Source: Sinohyriopsis cumingii
Taxonomy: Eukaryota > Mollusca > Bivalvia > Unionida > Unionidae
Length of the DNA stretch: 64,000 bases
Assembly: GCA_028554795.2 (NCBI GenBank)
Contig: CM068838.1
Span: 94,026,974-94,090,973, forward strand
Reading direction: 5' to 3'
A model generated the notes under the pieces. That model worked only from the letters and a program-made list of their open reading frames with translations. It did not search any database and was not told the DNA's origin. Shown here piece by piece: positions 27,900 to 38,389 of this stretch. A program made the position numbers and the translations under genes. Within the stretch, counting starts at the first letter, position 1. Each line of letters opens with the position of its first letter.

Positions 27900-28322
27900 A
27901 TGGAAAAGTCCAAACAGATCGAACTTCGAATCAGAACTTTGCGTGGTGTAATAAGAAACTTTTCTTCAGACAAGTCGACGGACTACTCCCCCTCTTTTCG
28001 AGATAAAAGTAATTATACTTGATATATATGTAAGAAGAAAGGGCATTGGTCTACAGAGCGCCCAGACCATCAAAAAAGCAAAACTGGAGCCAGAAGAGAC
28101 TAAAGTCATCTTTTATCACTGTCACGATAAAGGACATTGCTCTTCAGAATGCCTCAACAAGCAAAGGAATAGAGTGGTTCCAAACAGGAAGAAGAGTTAC
28201 CCTCCACAAACGAAGAAACCAGACACATACAAAAAGAGATAAAATAGAATAAAAGAAGACGACGAGAAAATAAGGAAGACGAGGAGGAAAAACCTGTCAA
28301 AGTGAAGAAATTTAAAAAATAA
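27900..28322 (+). pseudogene. Decayed two-CCHC zinc-knuckle protein gene
   Basis: Reading from ATG at 27,900 (MEKSKQIELRIRTLRGVI), the frame passes a TGA and enters CKKKGHWSTER, then shifts to IFYHCHDKGHCSSECLNK, and after another shift ends with EDEEEKPVKVKKFKK and TAA at 28,320-28,322. The two middle segments fit tandem C-x2-C-x4-H-x4-C zinc knuckles, each missing one or two ligands through apparent single-base changes: the TGA sits at the first Cys of knuckle 1, CGC at its last Cys, and TTT at the first Cys of knuckle 2. The start, acidic-basic tail and stop suggest a complete small protein of about 140 residues that would bind single-stranded nucleic acid. It is divergent from the PolB pseudogene next door. 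It could be a Polinton accessory gene or a gag/ORF1 scrap of a retroelement; no capsid, protease or RT flanks it. Confidence 0.6.
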
Positions 28323-28379
28323 CAGACACGGTGAAGAAAGACACAAAATAAGTCTATGAATGTTTCAAAATGTTGTGTT

Positions 28380-28640
28380 GTGATATTGAATTGGATTGTA
28401 AAATATGTACCAGCATAGGCATCATGACACAGACATGTGGCATCATGTCCCACCCAGTAACATTATCCTGACACCAGGCCGACCACTCATAACACTAACC
28501 ACTTAATGCTGAGCGTCAAGCTCTGTAACTGTAACTATTAGTTTTACAAAGTCTTTTTAATGACTTGGCCGGGGATCGAACACACGATCTCCGGCTTCCG
28601 AGGCGGAGGCTCTAACCACTAGGTCACCAGAGCGGTGATA
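28380..28640 (-). mobile_element. tRNA-derived SINE, minus strand
   Basis: The right end (about 28,560-28,640) reads on the minus strand as a tRNA-like head: an A box similar to TGACCTAGTGG and a B box GTGTTCGATCCCC, with an imperfect cloverleaf. The body continues through AGCGTCAAGCTC (reverse complement), CCTGGTGTCAGGATAATG and ACTGGGTGGGACATGATG, then fades near 28,380. The last block recurs on the plus strand at 32,345-32,450. I call a SINE and not a functional tRNA gene, because the anticodon arm does not fold into a regular 5-bp stem with a 7-nt loop. Confidence 0.65.
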
Positions 28641-28644
28641 CACA

Positions 28645-29515
28645 TATTTTCATTGATCTGATATTATTTCATACTTCTACGTATAATTACTGGAATAAAT
28701 AATATTAAAGTGATGGACAGCGTGTTTAAATGTGCATAAGATGCATTAGAAGCGTCAACAATAAAAAAAATTGCAGTGGCTTCAGACAGTATTTTGTTAT
28801 TTTTACTAATTATAGGTTTTGATAATGAACATTCTATCTAAAATTATAAATAATTTAGTTTAAAGAAATTGTTTGTTAGGTTAGTAAATCAACCCTGTTG
28901 TATCAAAGTTGTATAAATTATGGCATGACTTGTTCATTTTTCCTATATAGGATCTGAAAATCATCTATATAACAGAACAATTATAATAATAGCTGTCTCA
29001 TGAAGACAGAACTGTGAAAATAAAATTAAATGAATAAAATAACTTGGAATGTGTAGTTTCTGCATCAATGACATCATCGCCATAGCTTGTTTACATGGTT
29101 ACTGATTTTGTACAAATTTATGTGTAAACCAAATAAGCGCTAACGTTATGGTATATACCAGTTGTAAAACATCAATATAATTCTGGACCTAACATAACCT
29201 TTCTGTTTAGGTTTATATGTTTATAAATTTCGCGAGAAATTATAGACCTTTCAAGTCATACATAACCTGCAAATTACACATCTTTTTAAACATAAGGTGG
29301 GAAAAAGTGATATTTAATATACATATGTATATATATGGTATATTACATTTTGTATTATTATTACAGTATATAAAATATGTGTCTACCCTTTTGTTCACTA
29401 ATGGTTTCAAAGCACCAGTTGTTTTCCTTATTCCGTAATGTTTTTGTTTTTTTGTGTGAAACAAATAAACTTTTATCCTACTCCAGTATATACATTATAC
29501 ACTATCATACAGAAT
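28645..29515. other. AT-rich sequence without features
   Basis: No coding signal, repeat or RNA is recognised. Short overlapping ORFs on both strands (for example 29,217-29,464) have no recognisable domain. Confidence 0.5.
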
Positions 29516-29522
29516 AAAGTTA

Positions 29523-29595
29523 TATTGTCAGTTTGACAAACACAACACCTGGTACTCAGCTGCAGTTAGGAGAGATAACTCTGATGGAATTAAGT
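29523..29595. repeat. Short dispersed repeat (unit b)
   Basis: Partner of 14,755-14,835: GTCAGTTTGACAAACA at the left and AACTCTGATGGAATT at the right, with weaker similarity between. Confidence 0.4.
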
Positions 29596-29619
29596 TATTT
29601 TGGCACCACTTGACTCTGT

Positions 29620-31230
29620 TCCATGACATGCTGGTAAAGAGTTGGAGGTGTCACACTTTTTGACTTTTTTAAAGGTCATGGTTTGGGATTTATGTATCAC
29701 CCGTCGTCGCAATTTTGGATTACAAATGAGTTTTCTTTTCCCGTCAGATTTTTATTTGCTTCGTATCGTCAAATTTTGCGAGTTATTCTGCATGTTGGTT
29801 CTGAGGTGTACTCCTTTCCCACACTGTGCGTAGGTCGTTTTATATTCTCAGGTCAGTACTTGCAAACACCAGTGCATCTGATTGTTTTCTTGCCTTGAAC
29901 CTTACATTCATGCTGCTTAGGATCGTGCTCCGTTTCCTATTGCAAAAGTCCAGTGTGAAAGTTCCCTCTCCCATCCCCATTTTGTTGTCATTATTTTTTC
30001 ATGTGACCTGTCTTAGTCAATCAAGTTTGGTGTGGTAATGTTTTTTATGTGTGTTGTTACTGTATGTTTTCCTGAATGGACTGGAACTATATATGTCATA
30101 TCTTATGAGTTTTGGGTTAACTATCCTATTTTCCGTAGTGGCATGGTATATTTGTTAAATACTCCCTGGCGAGTAGTAATGTCTATAATTGTATAGTTGT
30201 GTGATGGCTTTTCAGGCTGGGGTAAAATTAATCATTGTGAGTTAGTGTTCCTAAAGATTTCTGGCATTATAGGTTAGTACTGAATTTTCAGTGAGATAGT
30301 TTGTTTTTGGTGCGTATTTAATGTGTCATTTAGGGGTTATTAATATTTGGTTGTACTTTACTTTTGTGTGTATTTGTGTGCATGTACGCAGTTTACTTCT
30401 TTGTTGGTGTGCATATTTATCTAATTTTTTATTAATTCATATTAATAGAAAAAAGTGTATTTGTGTGTTAGGTTTTTGTCTTGTTGTTATTGTTGGTGGG
30501 TTTTATGTTCAGACTGGACCTTTATGGACTCTTTTAAGACAGTCCCTTTCCTAAACTTTATCTAGTAGGTCATATCTGTTCAGTTGGCTAGCATATTTCG
30601 GTGGGTTGTTTTGTGTGTGTGTGTGTTCACTTGATGGGGGATATTAGTTGTAGAAGTGTTCACTGAGATTCCCTTGGGATAAACTCTTTAACAGAGTTAA
30701 TTCTCTACCCCACATATATGTTTATGTTATGTTCCTATAGCTGTGTTCGCTAGTCGAGACGAAATAGTCATGTTTTTGTAGTATGACCAGGTTTACAGTA
30801 TATGCATAGGTGGAGGGATTTGATCTACTCAAATTAGTACAGTCACAAATCTTATTCAACTGGGATAAACTCCTTGGTATGGTTTTGCGCTCCGCCTCGT
30901 CTGTTTACTGTTTCTGTGTTACTTAAGTTCGTAGTTGGTTGTTAATTGATTGGGGTAGAGTGTTCTGATTTTGTCGGGATGTAATCACAGGCTGGGATGA
31001 AAGGTTCCGTTTGGGTTAATCTCTCAAACAGAATTAATGACCTCCACCGCTTCTGTTGACAATTTTCATAGGTTGTTAGTGGGGTTTAGTTACATATGAT
31101 GATGGTATGTTTATGTAATTGTAATTAGTCCTGTGTACATGTTATATGTTATTCTGGTGGTTTTATAGTTCATTTTATATTGTTTCTCATTTTCATGATG
31201 TTATTTAGTTATTGAATATTCTCATCATAT
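29620..31230. other. T/G-skewed non-coding stretch
   Basis: The plus strand is visibly T- and G-rich for about 1.6 kb, with runs such as TTTGTGTGTATTTG. This differs from the flanking sequence, where A and T are balanced. Three imperfect copies of a GGGATAAACTC / GGGTTAATCTC motif followed by pyrimidine-rich sequence lie near 30,678, 30,860 and 31,012. Around 30,685 the sequence AACTCTTTAACAGAGTT can form a hairpin. No long ORF or protein family is recognised. It could be the untranslated part of an unidentified retroelement or a transcribed non-coding region. Confidence 0.4.
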
Positions 31231-31234
31231 ACTG

Positions 31235-31415
31235 TCTGCGTGGGTTTGAGTCCAAGGCTGTGGTTAGTGTCTGTACGTGCGAAAGCCTGCCAGTAGCTTT
31301 TCGTGGGCCGGTGGTTTTTCCCTGGGTTTTCCAGGGTTCTTCCTCCAACAGTTATACTGGAGTATAGTTTATCTTTTACTGAAACATGGCGTTAAACCCT
31401 AGAACAACAACAACA
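31235..31415 (+). mobile_element. SINE fragment with AAC tail, plus strand
   Basis: The segment includes CCGGTGGTTTTTCCCTGGG, GGGTTCTTCCTCCAACAG and GGCGTTAAACCCTAGAACAA, and ends in AACAACAACAAG. It matches the body of the minus-strand SINE at 33,170-33,395. The tRNA-like head is reduced to a B-box-like GTTTGAGTCC at the left. The AAC-rich 3' tail fixes the orientation. This arrangement resembles tRNA-derived SINEs known from bivalves. Confidence 0.75.
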
Positions 31416-31419
31416 AGAA

Positions 31420-32330
31420 ATAGCATATAGGTTTGTATCCTCTATGATTTCTGTGTACAATAAGTGTTTTGTTTGAAAATTTCCTACTGAGTTTGTAATT
31501 TCCTGTTTTATTACATCCTTTTGTGTTCTTGTATTTTGACAATATAAATTAAATGTCGTTCGATATCGTATTGTGTTGCATAATATATATATACTGGTAT
31601 GTATGGGACGATTTTCATAAAGACTGCTTTTACTCCTGCCCACCATGCAACGTGTATGAAATATATATTCCTGTTTGAGTGTTGCTGTTCTTTACTATCC
31701 CCCATTTCTCCCAGATTCGTTTCCAGTTTTGGTCTGTTATTATCTCAATAAAGGGAAGTAAATCGTTTGTGCTGAATATTAAGATAAGGGGGAATAACTT
31801 CGATGAGATTATTTTGAACATGTTTGTTGATGACTGAAGACTCCTGGTACAGCATATGTAACATAAAGGATGATCTTTAAAATTAAATTGTATTGATTGG
31901 TTCAGTTAAACTACACATACAAAGCTGTTAAATATTTTTGGGGGTGATCAATGTATTTCTGCTGATATTCATAGATTTTGTTTCAAACAGGTTTGTGATA
32001 AATTTGTTTTGAAAGAGAAGAAATATAAATTATAAATATATGACACATATCTGATGAAGACATTAGACAAATATGAACAAATTGTATAAATATACATTTG
32101 AAGAAATTGTAATAATATCTACAAGGCGTATAAATGTGTACAGCCTCACTGTTTTAACCATTTAGTTTCCTTATCCAACTCAGAGATTTTTTTTTTATTG
32201 CACCCATATATGAAGAGCTGGGGCAACTTTGTATATGAATGTACATCTGTTGTACAGTACATTCTTTGATAAGCAAGTATATTTTGACCAGGTGATTTGT
32301 ACCATATGTATTTACTCTTATACCTGGAAT
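31420..32330. other. AT-rich sequence without features
   Basis: Nothing recognised. Overlapping minus-strand ORFs at 31,392-31,821 show no domain or conserved motif. Confidence 0.5.
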
Positions 32331-32334
32331 TACG

Positions 32335-32460
32335 AACATATGACTGGTAGACTAAATAAAGAATAACTTGACTGGGTGGAACAACATGCTGCTGTCTGAA
32401 GCATGATACTTCAGTGATAGACATCACAATAAACCGCCAACTGCAGACATCATAGTGATA
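32335..32460 (+). mobile_element. SINE body fragment, plus strand
   Basis: The block GACTGGGTGGAACAACATG followed by GCATGATACTTCAGTGATAG resembles the body of the SINE at 28,380-28,640. The 126-codon minus-strand ORF crossing it (32,146-32,526) is antisense to the SINE and has no domain of its own. Confidence 0.5.
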
Positions 32461-32525
32461 TGACTGTAAATTTGAGAAAGATATATTACAAATCCAAATC
32501 ATTAACACACACATATACACAAACA

Positions 32526-32531
<6 letters not shown>

Positions 32532-32606
<75 letters not shown>
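32532..32606. repeat. (AT)n microsatellite
   Basis: About 37 AT dinucleotides, uninterrupted. Confidence 0.95.
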
Positions 32607-32609
<3 letters not shown>

Positions 32610-33165
32610 GACATGATGAAACTTAATGACAGGATGCAGCTGAATTGTTATACTCTTATTGCTTATATCTGTTTCTTGTGTTATGTTTCAGAGACTTTGA
32701 TGAAATTATCATGTTTAAGGAACATCTCTTTTGGGTGCTGTTTATGTTAGAGTCATTAGACTTGAATTAGTTATGCATCTAAGTTATTACTACATCTTTT
32801 TCAACACATGTTGGTCACTATTATCTATATATTATGTTGTTTAAAGATTGGTTATGTATATGTGCTGAGTTCATTACTACAGACTTGCCCATGCTGTACT
32901 TAAATATTTCATTTAGGAATACACTTTCTATATTATTTACCATATCTTGTAATAATTACCAGCAGCAGGTTCACCTATGTAATGTACATGCAACTGATTA
33001 TAGGAATTACATGAGTGAAAATGAAGCTTTTAATGAAATATAGTCTATGCTTAAGCAAGGTAATTATTAATGAATAAACTATCCTTCCAATACTGACTAC
33101 TAATTTAAAGATTACTCCACGCCTGTGATGTTCTAATTAAGCATTTTCTGATGGTTGTTGTTTTG
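32610..33165. other. AT-rich sequence without features
   Basis: No coding signal or repeat recognised between the (AT)n array and the next SINE. Confidence 0.5.
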
Positions 33166-33400
33166 GGGCTTAACGCCATTTTTCAGCACACGATAGGCTA
33201 TACATGGTGGCCAGTATTAATGGTGGAGGAAGAACCCGGGAAAACCCCGGAAAGATCCACCGACCCACGAGAAGCTACTGGCAAGCTTTCTCACATACCC
33301 ACATTGGCTGAATCCTAGACTCGAACCGCCGCAGACAGAGGTGAGATGGCAGTGATCCGTAACGGAGAGCGCTTTAGACCACTCGGCCACTCGGGGACCC
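33165..33400 (-). mobile_element. tRNA-derived SINE, near full length
   Basis: On the minus strand the head reads GTCCCCGAGTGGCCGAGTGG, a Ser-tRNA-like start with an A box. A B-box-like GCGGTTCGAGTCTAGG follows near 33,315. The body carries GGGTTCTTCCTCCACC, and the tail reads GGCGTTAAGCCCCAAAACAA then CAACAACC. The body matches 31,235-31,415. This is the most complete copy of this SINE family in the window. Confidence 0.8.
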
Positions 33401-33920
33401 ATTTTCTGATGGACATTGATATTATTTCTAAAGTAGATTTAATAAACATTGGGTTCACAAAATATAAAACAAAAGAAGCATATGTTGGCCAATTATTAAC
33501 ACTTTTGAGTGTCTATATTCTGATTCCATACAAAAATGTTCATGTTTTTACATCTTTTATTTATGCTGTTCACAATGATCAACGTTTCATAATCAGGATC
33601 ATTTTAGTCGGATTCTTTTAATTTTCTGCGTGATAATTAAGTGGCAACCGAATACTAATTATGAACTGCACAGAGACGAGCAATGAAATTGTTGATTACA
33701 CTCTGATTACGGTCCTGTATCTGCATGAATACATCATAAGTGTTTGGTTTTTTGCATGCAACATTCACTGCCTTGTGATCGTGTGATATATGTTTTGTAC
33801 ACTATTTTCAAGCCCTGAGAAGAATACGTTTTTCCCCCAAAGTTGTATGACCTATTGCTAGCATTTCCGATAAGTTCGTTAATATAAATATTGAACTCGT
33901 ATTTTAAAAGAGAAGGTTTG

Positions 33921-34232
33921 ATGTGGAAGCAGAGCGGGAAATCTATGGTCGTTTCAGAGACTGCAAGGTCCGATTTCTGGAACTTATGGCGCCCTAATTA
34001 TCTAATGGTTGTATCTACGAAAAACGTCGTTGATTCACTACAGAATGAATTATTTGAACTTCATAAAGACAAAGTTCCTGATCAACTAGTTCCATTATGT
34101 TATTGCCCAACAAACACACGCAGACAAAATATACTAGTTATACCGGCGTCAATCGGAGCTTGCCTACATCTGAAACTCGCTCCTAATGATATCGTCGATG
34201 TTCCAGTAGAGTCTGTACAAGAGGTGTTGTAG
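33921..34232 (+). CDS. Unrecognised intact 103-aa ORF
   Basis: From ATG at 33,921 (MWKQSGKSMVVSETARSD) the frame is open for 103 codons and stops at TAG 34,230-34,232. The upstream sequence stays open in frame to about 33,891, but without an ATG. The predicted protein is mixed in charge, contains one Cys-x-Cys-like YCYCP stretch, and has no signal peptide or membrane segment. Its position at the edge of the Polinton remnant, opposite in strand to the integrase, suggests a terminal gene of that element. I do not recognise the family. It is one of very few uninterrupted frames in this decayed block, but chance cannot be excluded at this length. Confidence 0.35.
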   Translation: MWKQSGKSMVVSETARSDFWNLWRPNYLMVVSTKNVVDSLQNELFELHKDKVPDQLVPLCYCPTNTRRQNILVIPASIGACLHLKLAPNDIVDVPVESVQEVL

Positions 34233-34344
34233 TGACGCAAGAGGCAGCAGCTCCACGACAGCAGCCATACCCATCGTGCTGGACTCTGGGATCTGCAATA
34301 ACAAATTCATTGGTCCAAGTGATTAACAACATCAGATACGAATA

Positions 34345-34543
34345 GCTGGACTGTCGATGATCTCATCGAATGGCCAAATTTACTTAATCTGGCTGTGTCT
34401 AAAGTAATCATAATATATCAGTTACACATGGTCGTCTACGTATTGAAGCTGCCAAGAGCATCACAGGCATCAACAGCGTCACGAGGAATTATCAAAGCAG
34501 GGAAGAACAAATTAGCTGGTTATGCTAGAAATGACCAAAATTA
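34345..34543 (+). pseudogene. Unrecognised ORF remnant, plus strand
   Basis: A frame open for about 65 codons contains WTVDDLIEWPNLLNLAVSK and a Lys-rich end (GIIKAGKNKLAGYARND), finishing at a TAA. Another frame just upstream is also open for about 30 codons. It may be the continuation of the 33,921 ORF after frameshifts. No family recognised. Confidence 0.25.
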
Positions 34544-34639
34544 ATCGCGTTAGTCTGATCCGGATGTGGAATTTGTCATAACCCTAAAACGACACAATGA
34601 TCACTACTGCTGCTGTTACACAATAATGTTGTGGTAGAA

Positions 34640-35760
34640 TGTCTCGGCCACACACGTGAAAATGTTTCTCTGGCGTGTCTTAGATGTAATAGACGTAGAG
34701 GAGGATCATTCAACAGAGCCTGTGACTCTTGTTACCGTTTTCTGTTTGTGTATCCAAGCTGGTGGGAACTGGGTGTTTTCATGAATTACTTCTAATTGTT
34801 CACGGACAAATCTACGTGGAGGGGCTGTATAATCTAATGTGTATATTGGTAGATGCGCTGTAGACCTTACCACTCTGGAAATGTTATGTGTTCTTACATT
34901 CTACACGGGATCAGTTGCTCTTGCTGCACAGCTCTTAAGTTTACCGGGTTCATATGAATACTTCTCTGTTACTTTTGGTTGTTGTAGCTGATCTGGTTAT
35001 TTTAGCCGTGGTATTTGGTTTTTTGCAATAACGTGGAGATGTTTTTTGTTAATTCGACTCGTGCCCTCGTTGTTTAACACGGCCACTACATGAGGTAATC
35101 TAGAACACATTCAAGTGATCTATCCTGAATGTTCCGGGTTCCGTTCAGTAATTCGTTGGGATATCCATGTCCAATGAGTCTTTTTGCTAGTGTTTGATTA
35201 AATCGTTGAACGAATGCCTGATCTCGATGCGTCGCGTTGCGTCCTTGTTTGATGTATTTGCATCAGCGTCGTTACTGACTCAAGAAATGTTTTCCCAAGA
35301 TCAACTTGCAGCAATTGTGGCCATCGCAATATCGCCGCCCGTGGCTAACTGTTGCAAAAGGAATGCTCACAATATTGTATTTTTCTATGCGGCATTTTAC
35401 ACATTTCAATGTATGTGCCGGTGTGTGATTTTTTAAAGTGATTATGTCAAGGGCGTATTTCAATGGTGGCGCTCAGCGTTGGCTCGTGCACTTCAATAGC
35501 AATCTTTGATTATTTTCCTATTATTGATTTGAATTTACGTTGAAGTTCAACATTGATTTGTTCAATTTGATATGATCCTCTTGATGCGGTGACTACTTCT
35601 CAGCTTGGGACTTGCTCGATAGTTTCTTAAGCGTTGGTTTTATGCGAGAATATCAGCACATTGTAAGCGTCTAATCCATCCAATGATTTTTCTCTGTAAT
35701 TTGGCAAACTCTAATAAAGTCGTAACTGTGCCAATGTGATATCATGTGACCGACTATTGG
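34640..35760 (-). pseudogene. Polinton retroviral-type integrase pseudogene
   Basis: Decayed DDE integrase (rve fold) that would insert the Polinton into host DNA. On the minus strand the core contains RWPQLLQVDLGKTF at 35,286-35,325, which holds the second catalytic Asp. This is followed by QAFVQRFNQTLAKRLIGH (about 35,165-35,225), containing the region of the catalytic Glu, here Q/R-substituted or displaced. Next come EGTSRINKK (about 35,060), EPGKLKSCAARATDPV (about 34,915-34,965), and the C-terminal chromodomain-like tail with YTAPPRRFVREQLEVI near 34,785-34,850. The order and spacing match Maverick integrases. Frameshifts and stops separate the blocks, and the N-terminal zinc-binding and first-Asp regions are too eroded to place. 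It sits at the left end of a co-directional gene series. Confidence 0.8.
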
Positions 35761-36048
35761 GGGCTTTTTTTGGAGTTGGAAATTAAATATGGAATCACGG
35801 TCTTGTTAATGATGCTGATATCATTGTGGTATTCGCCAGTGTTGTGTTAGATATGATCTGCTCCAGTCGTGTCGTTATTTCTGCAGTCAATATTATATGT
35901 ACGGCGGATTCTAAATGTGGCGTTGGCATGTTTGCGTTTCTGCGATATCGATAATAAATATCCCTAATTGCGGCACATTAATCATTTGATATTGAACCCG
36001 CTTACATTATCGATGTTATATTTATGCACGTATATGTCGCAGTGTACG

Positions 36049-36245
36049 TCATTTATCTGTACATATATATTTTTTCGCGATAATATAGAGTACACCAGTA
36101 ACACCCGCAGCAATTATAACGCCGATTCCAACCACGGACGGTTGCACGTGCGCCGTTGATGATGTGCCGATTGATGTCGTTCCACCAGCGACCAGAGAAA
36201 AAACCGTGAATACAATATTGTCGATTCGATGATACGTCTGCGATT
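36049..36245 (-). CDS. Small membrane protein ORF of Polinton 2
   Basis: A minus-strand frame is open for about 64 codons and stops at 36,049-36,051. It has a hydrophobic N-terminal stretch (NIVFTVFSLVAGG), a Ser/Thr-rich linker, then a transmembrane helix (VVGIGVIIAAGVTGVLYII) followed by the basic AKKY. The start is not obvious because no ATG precedes the hydrophobic stretch, so the 5' end may be lost. It lies between the integrase and an unrecognised gene in the same direction, as a small structural or membrane gene of the element. Function unknown. Confidence 0.4.
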
Positions 36246-36515
36246 TTGTGTTAGTTTATCGTGTTCTCGTCAATGATTTCATTCAGCGATTCCTTCAACG
36301 CACATGCTTGATTAACTGAATGGACTGTGTGTAATTCATTATAATATATGCTAAATGTTTGCGAAGAATTCTGGACACCACGAATTAGGATTTTGTCATC
36401 TGGATCTGGTATGAATATTACCTCATCATATTGATTTAACAAGACTTAGACGGTTCCGAAAATCTATGTGGAATGACGCATAGATATGTCGTTCATATCC
36501 TAAATTTAACGGCGC

Positions 36516-36870
36516 TTACAACGGAGAGCCTATACACCCCGGTAGCCTAAGTGATATGTTTGATGAAGTTGTTTTGTTGCGACCACGTTGCCGATCCAGA
36601 CTCTGCTCTGTATACCGCGCTGATGAACGCAGTTTTATGCACAATACGATATTAAATCGCTTTGATTTTTTCGGCCCTGTCAACAAGGCGATAGCGAACG
36701 TCAGCCAGCTTAATATCGACGGCGTTGGATTTCCAAAGTAATCGTATACGGTCTTGTTTCTGTTTCTAAGCAAATTTGCAATTGTGGTTACATTATTAGT
36801 ATATTCAGATCTGAATGTGGTAGGTCCATCATTGAAGCCATTAACGAATTCATCTTCGGGATGTTGCTGT
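36516..36870 (-). pseudogene. Unrecognised Polinton 2 gene remnant
   Basis: A minus-strand frame is open for over 110 codons, ending at 36,516; it contains GPTTFRSEYTNNVTTIAN and YFGNPTPSILSWLTF. A second frame across the same DNA starts at an ATG (MSFKIKYSNIPKMNSL) near 36,890 and stops after about 33 codons, and a third is open over 36,600-36,745. The true frame is unclear, but the GC content and open frames exceed the surroundings. No family recognised; it belongs to the co-directional series. Confidence 0.3.
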
Positions 36871-37041
36871 ATTTTATTTTAAACGACATTGTTTGATTTT
36901 GGTTCTCTCAGATTACCAATGCTATTCCGCCCATGTTGAGTTAACCAGTCATTTTATCGACGGTTTTAGCAGCGTACTTGCTGATGTCAGTTCTAATTTT
37001 CTTGTTGTTGTCTACGTATTATTTTGGCAACCTCGTTCTAG

Positions 37042-37400
37042 TTATCTTGCATAGATAATTGTATTACTGCTCATTCTGAGATAGCAATACATTTTTCTAA
37101 CACGCCCAGTAATATTTCCTATGATTGTTAGAAGTGATTCTTCCGAGTTTTCATTTTTACCGGTGTTAGTACAAGTCACTAAGTAATATTCGGTAGCGCC
37201 TGAAACTTGCAGAATAATATATGTCAACCGTTTTTGATGATTTTGAAAAACAGCAAATTAATTCGGGTTAAGGTCAGCAAGACGCATACACGGGTAGGTT
37301 CATCTCGTGTCTCATCTTTGGATACATCAATGTCACTAGGGCCTTTGCGCGTTACAAATCTACCATTATAAACTATTAACCTGTTTATGTTGACTGCTTT
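37042..37400 (-). pseudogene. Unrecognised Polinton 2 gene remnant
   Basis: Two minus-strand frame segments look like one broken gene. The upstream one (about 37,275-37,385) contains YNGRFVTRKGPSDIDVSKDE. The downstream one (37,042-37,227) contains TYIILQVSGATEYYLVTC and ends TIIYAR. A frameshift near 37,240 separates them. No domain recognised. Confidence 0.35.
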
Positions 37401-37604
37401 GGGTGACCTAGTGTCGCCCGGTCAATAACAGTTTCTCAGCAAAAACAATGACTTTAATAGACTCAGATATCATTGTAAATTATGTTAATTTTCAGTACGT
37501 TCTGCTTATCTAACACGGATTGTTTAGCATGAAAATGATATAGTGTTTTGGAGATGAAATAATCAGTCTATGATTACCCTCTATGAAATATGCTTCAATG
37601 ACGT

Positions 37605-38000
37605 TTATATATGCGCTATTAACATCATAACCATCCTCATTTTTGCGAGAAATATGTGAGACAGATATTTGAAAAAATTATTTTGACACAAATGCCCAGA
37701 GTATGGGGTTCTCACCAGATTAACGTTGCTTTCCCCGGGAACAATGGTAAGTGAATCTTTTATAAATGGTCTCTTCATCATGTCTCGTTCATCACACATT
37801 TTAGTGTGCAGATCATCAATACTAGTATCTGTATTTGTAATATTATCATGTTTCCTTTTGATCTTTTCTCAATATTTTTGCCTCAGAATTCTTCTAATCC
37901 GATGATATGATATTATCTTCATGAATGATATAATTAGATGTTTCCCACGGGCCAATCAATCACTCTCATTCGTCCATCAACACCATCAAGCAACATTTTT
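37605..38000 (-). pseudogene. Unrecognised Polinton 2 gene next to MCP
   Basis: The clearest frame (37,605-37,799) contains KDSLTIVPGESNVNLVRTP and GHLCQNNFFKYLSHI. Frames further upstream, to about 38,000, are broken; a possible start reads MRVIDWPVGN. It follows the major capsid gene in the same direction, interrupted by the nested TIR element. The composition fits a virion-type protein, but I recognise no family. Confidence 0.35.
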
Positions 38001-38047
38001 GTGTCCGACTAGATAAAAGTGATTGCTTTATAATGACTAACACCAGC

Positions 38048-38220
38048 CGGTGTAGTGTCAAATTTTGACCCTCGTTGAATTTTGACCCGCAGGGTCTGCT
38101 TTTAACGTTGAAAGTTGACCCAGGGTCAGTTCTTAACGTTGAAATTTGATTTTCACAGTCGTTGAAAACTGATCGCAGCGTTGAATTTTGATCAGATTTC
38201 CGGGTCATTTTTTAACGGAT
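38048..38220 (+). repeat. Left terminal inverted repeat of TIR element
   Basis: Built from short irregular sub-repeats of the type TTGAATTTTGACCC, some in reverse orientation (GGGTCA...TTGAA). The first 45 bp match the inverted right end almost base for base; the inner part only shares the sub-repeat pattern. Confidence 0.75.
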
Positions 38221-38389
38221 ATTGTTTTAAGTTATGCATACATGGGTTTATGAATCGTCAATAAGGAAATACTTAATATGTATAAAATCAACAAAAGCAA
38301 TGCAGTACATCTAGTAATGAAATTATGAATATAGTTATCTTCCATATTTGAAATGTATATAATGTAATTTTGTTTGTACTTCGCCTGCT

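Noticed and set aside
28560-28640. A functional tRNA gene on the minus strand
   Set aside because: A and B boxes are present, but the anticodon arm does not give a regular 5-bp stem with a 7-nt loop, and SINE body sequence follows directly.
32146-32526. 126-codon minus-strand ORF, among the longer frames of its region
   Set aside because: It overlaps a plus-strand SINE fragment, shows no domain, and has the composition expected for translated AT-rich DNA.
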